A stretch of DNA of 5,528 bases, taken from positions 1-5,528 of the forward strand of contig PWHX01000127.1 in assembly GCA_003555415.1 (NCBI GenBank), given 5' to 3'. A program made the translations under genes and the position numbers. Shown piece after piece: positions 5,395 through 5,528 of the stretch. How positions within the stretch are numbered: the stretch's first letter is position 1; each line of letters starts with the position of its first letter. Below the pieces are notes generated by a model. That model ran no database searches, had not been told where the DNA came from, and worked only from the letters and a program-made list of their open reading frames with translations. Source of the stretch: Syntrophomonadaceae bacterium (GTDB lineage Bacteria > Bacillota > Dethiobacteria > SKNC01).

Positions 5395-5528
5395 GGCAGT
5401 TATTTTCACAGAAAAGTTCTTAGTTAACAAAGTAATTATTCAATGTCTTATTTTTTGTTGTACAAAAATAACCCCGAGTTATCTTTTTCAACAGAAAGGA
5501 GGGATGTAGGGAGGTCAATAAGGCTCAC
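5395..5528 (+). other. 5' leader of a gene beyond the right edge
   Basis: This region downstream of the sigma-A promoter has no ORF. It contains a weak AT-rich hairpin (5448-5471), a small ATAAC/GTTAT stem with a CCCGA loop (5468-5482) followed by CTTTTT, and the purine tract GAAAGGAGGGA (5494-5504). That tract is identical to 2882-2892 and is followed by ATG TAG. A second GGGAGG (5509-5514) may be the ribosome site of a gene starting outside the window. Confidence 0.4.

Overview
The window carries two complete, co-directional genes for AMP-forming acetyl-CoA synthetase (acetate:CoA ligase), about 800 bp apart. Each has its own ribosome binding site, an AT-rich upstream region and a strong intrinsic terminator, so they look like two separate transcription units and not an operon. 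Strong AAGGAGG-type ribosome sites, very AT-rich intergenic DNA, candidate sigma-H promoters and Spo0A-like boxes point to a spore-forming Firmicute, most likely a clostridial or Peptococcaceae-type anaerobe such as an acetate-oxidising sulfate reducer or syntroph. That placement is inference; no marker gene is present.

Layout: 1-326 is an upstream control region with two inverted Spo0A-box-like sites, sigma-A-like promoters on both strands, and a near-perfect Shine-Dalgarno that leads only into an ATG-TGA start-stop. 327-2345 encodes a divergent Acs paralogue (672 aa). 2389-2427 is its terminator. 2432 to about 2622 is a truncated, ORF-less group II intron relic whose 5' part matches bacterial class C introns, the class that inserts just behind terminator hairpins. 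2623-3151 is AT-rich regulatory DNA with a sigma-H-type promoter, a purine-rich orphan Shine-Dalgarno and a sigma-A-like promoter. 3152-5113 encodes a canonical Acs (653 aa), with its terminator at 5153-5186. 5192-5204 repeats the intron's 5' end, behind the terminator exactly as in the first copy. 5205-5528 repeats the order seen after the first gene: sigma-H-type promoter, then a GAAAGGAGGGA purine tract. It also has a consensus sigma-A promoter overlapped by an inverted repeat, and leads to a gene beyond the right edge.

Both enzymes should activate acetate to acetyl-CoA (acetate + ATP + CoA to acetyl-CoA + AMP + PPi) in the cytoplasm. Both retain the acetate-pocket tryptophan, the CoA-contacting arginines and the regulatory lysine of the PKTRSGK motif. 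The first differs in its N-terminus, a short insertion and the residues after the regulatory lysine, so the two may differ in regulation or substrate range. The most unusual content lies between the genes: repeated intron remnants behind terminators, and repeated sigma-H promoter modules.
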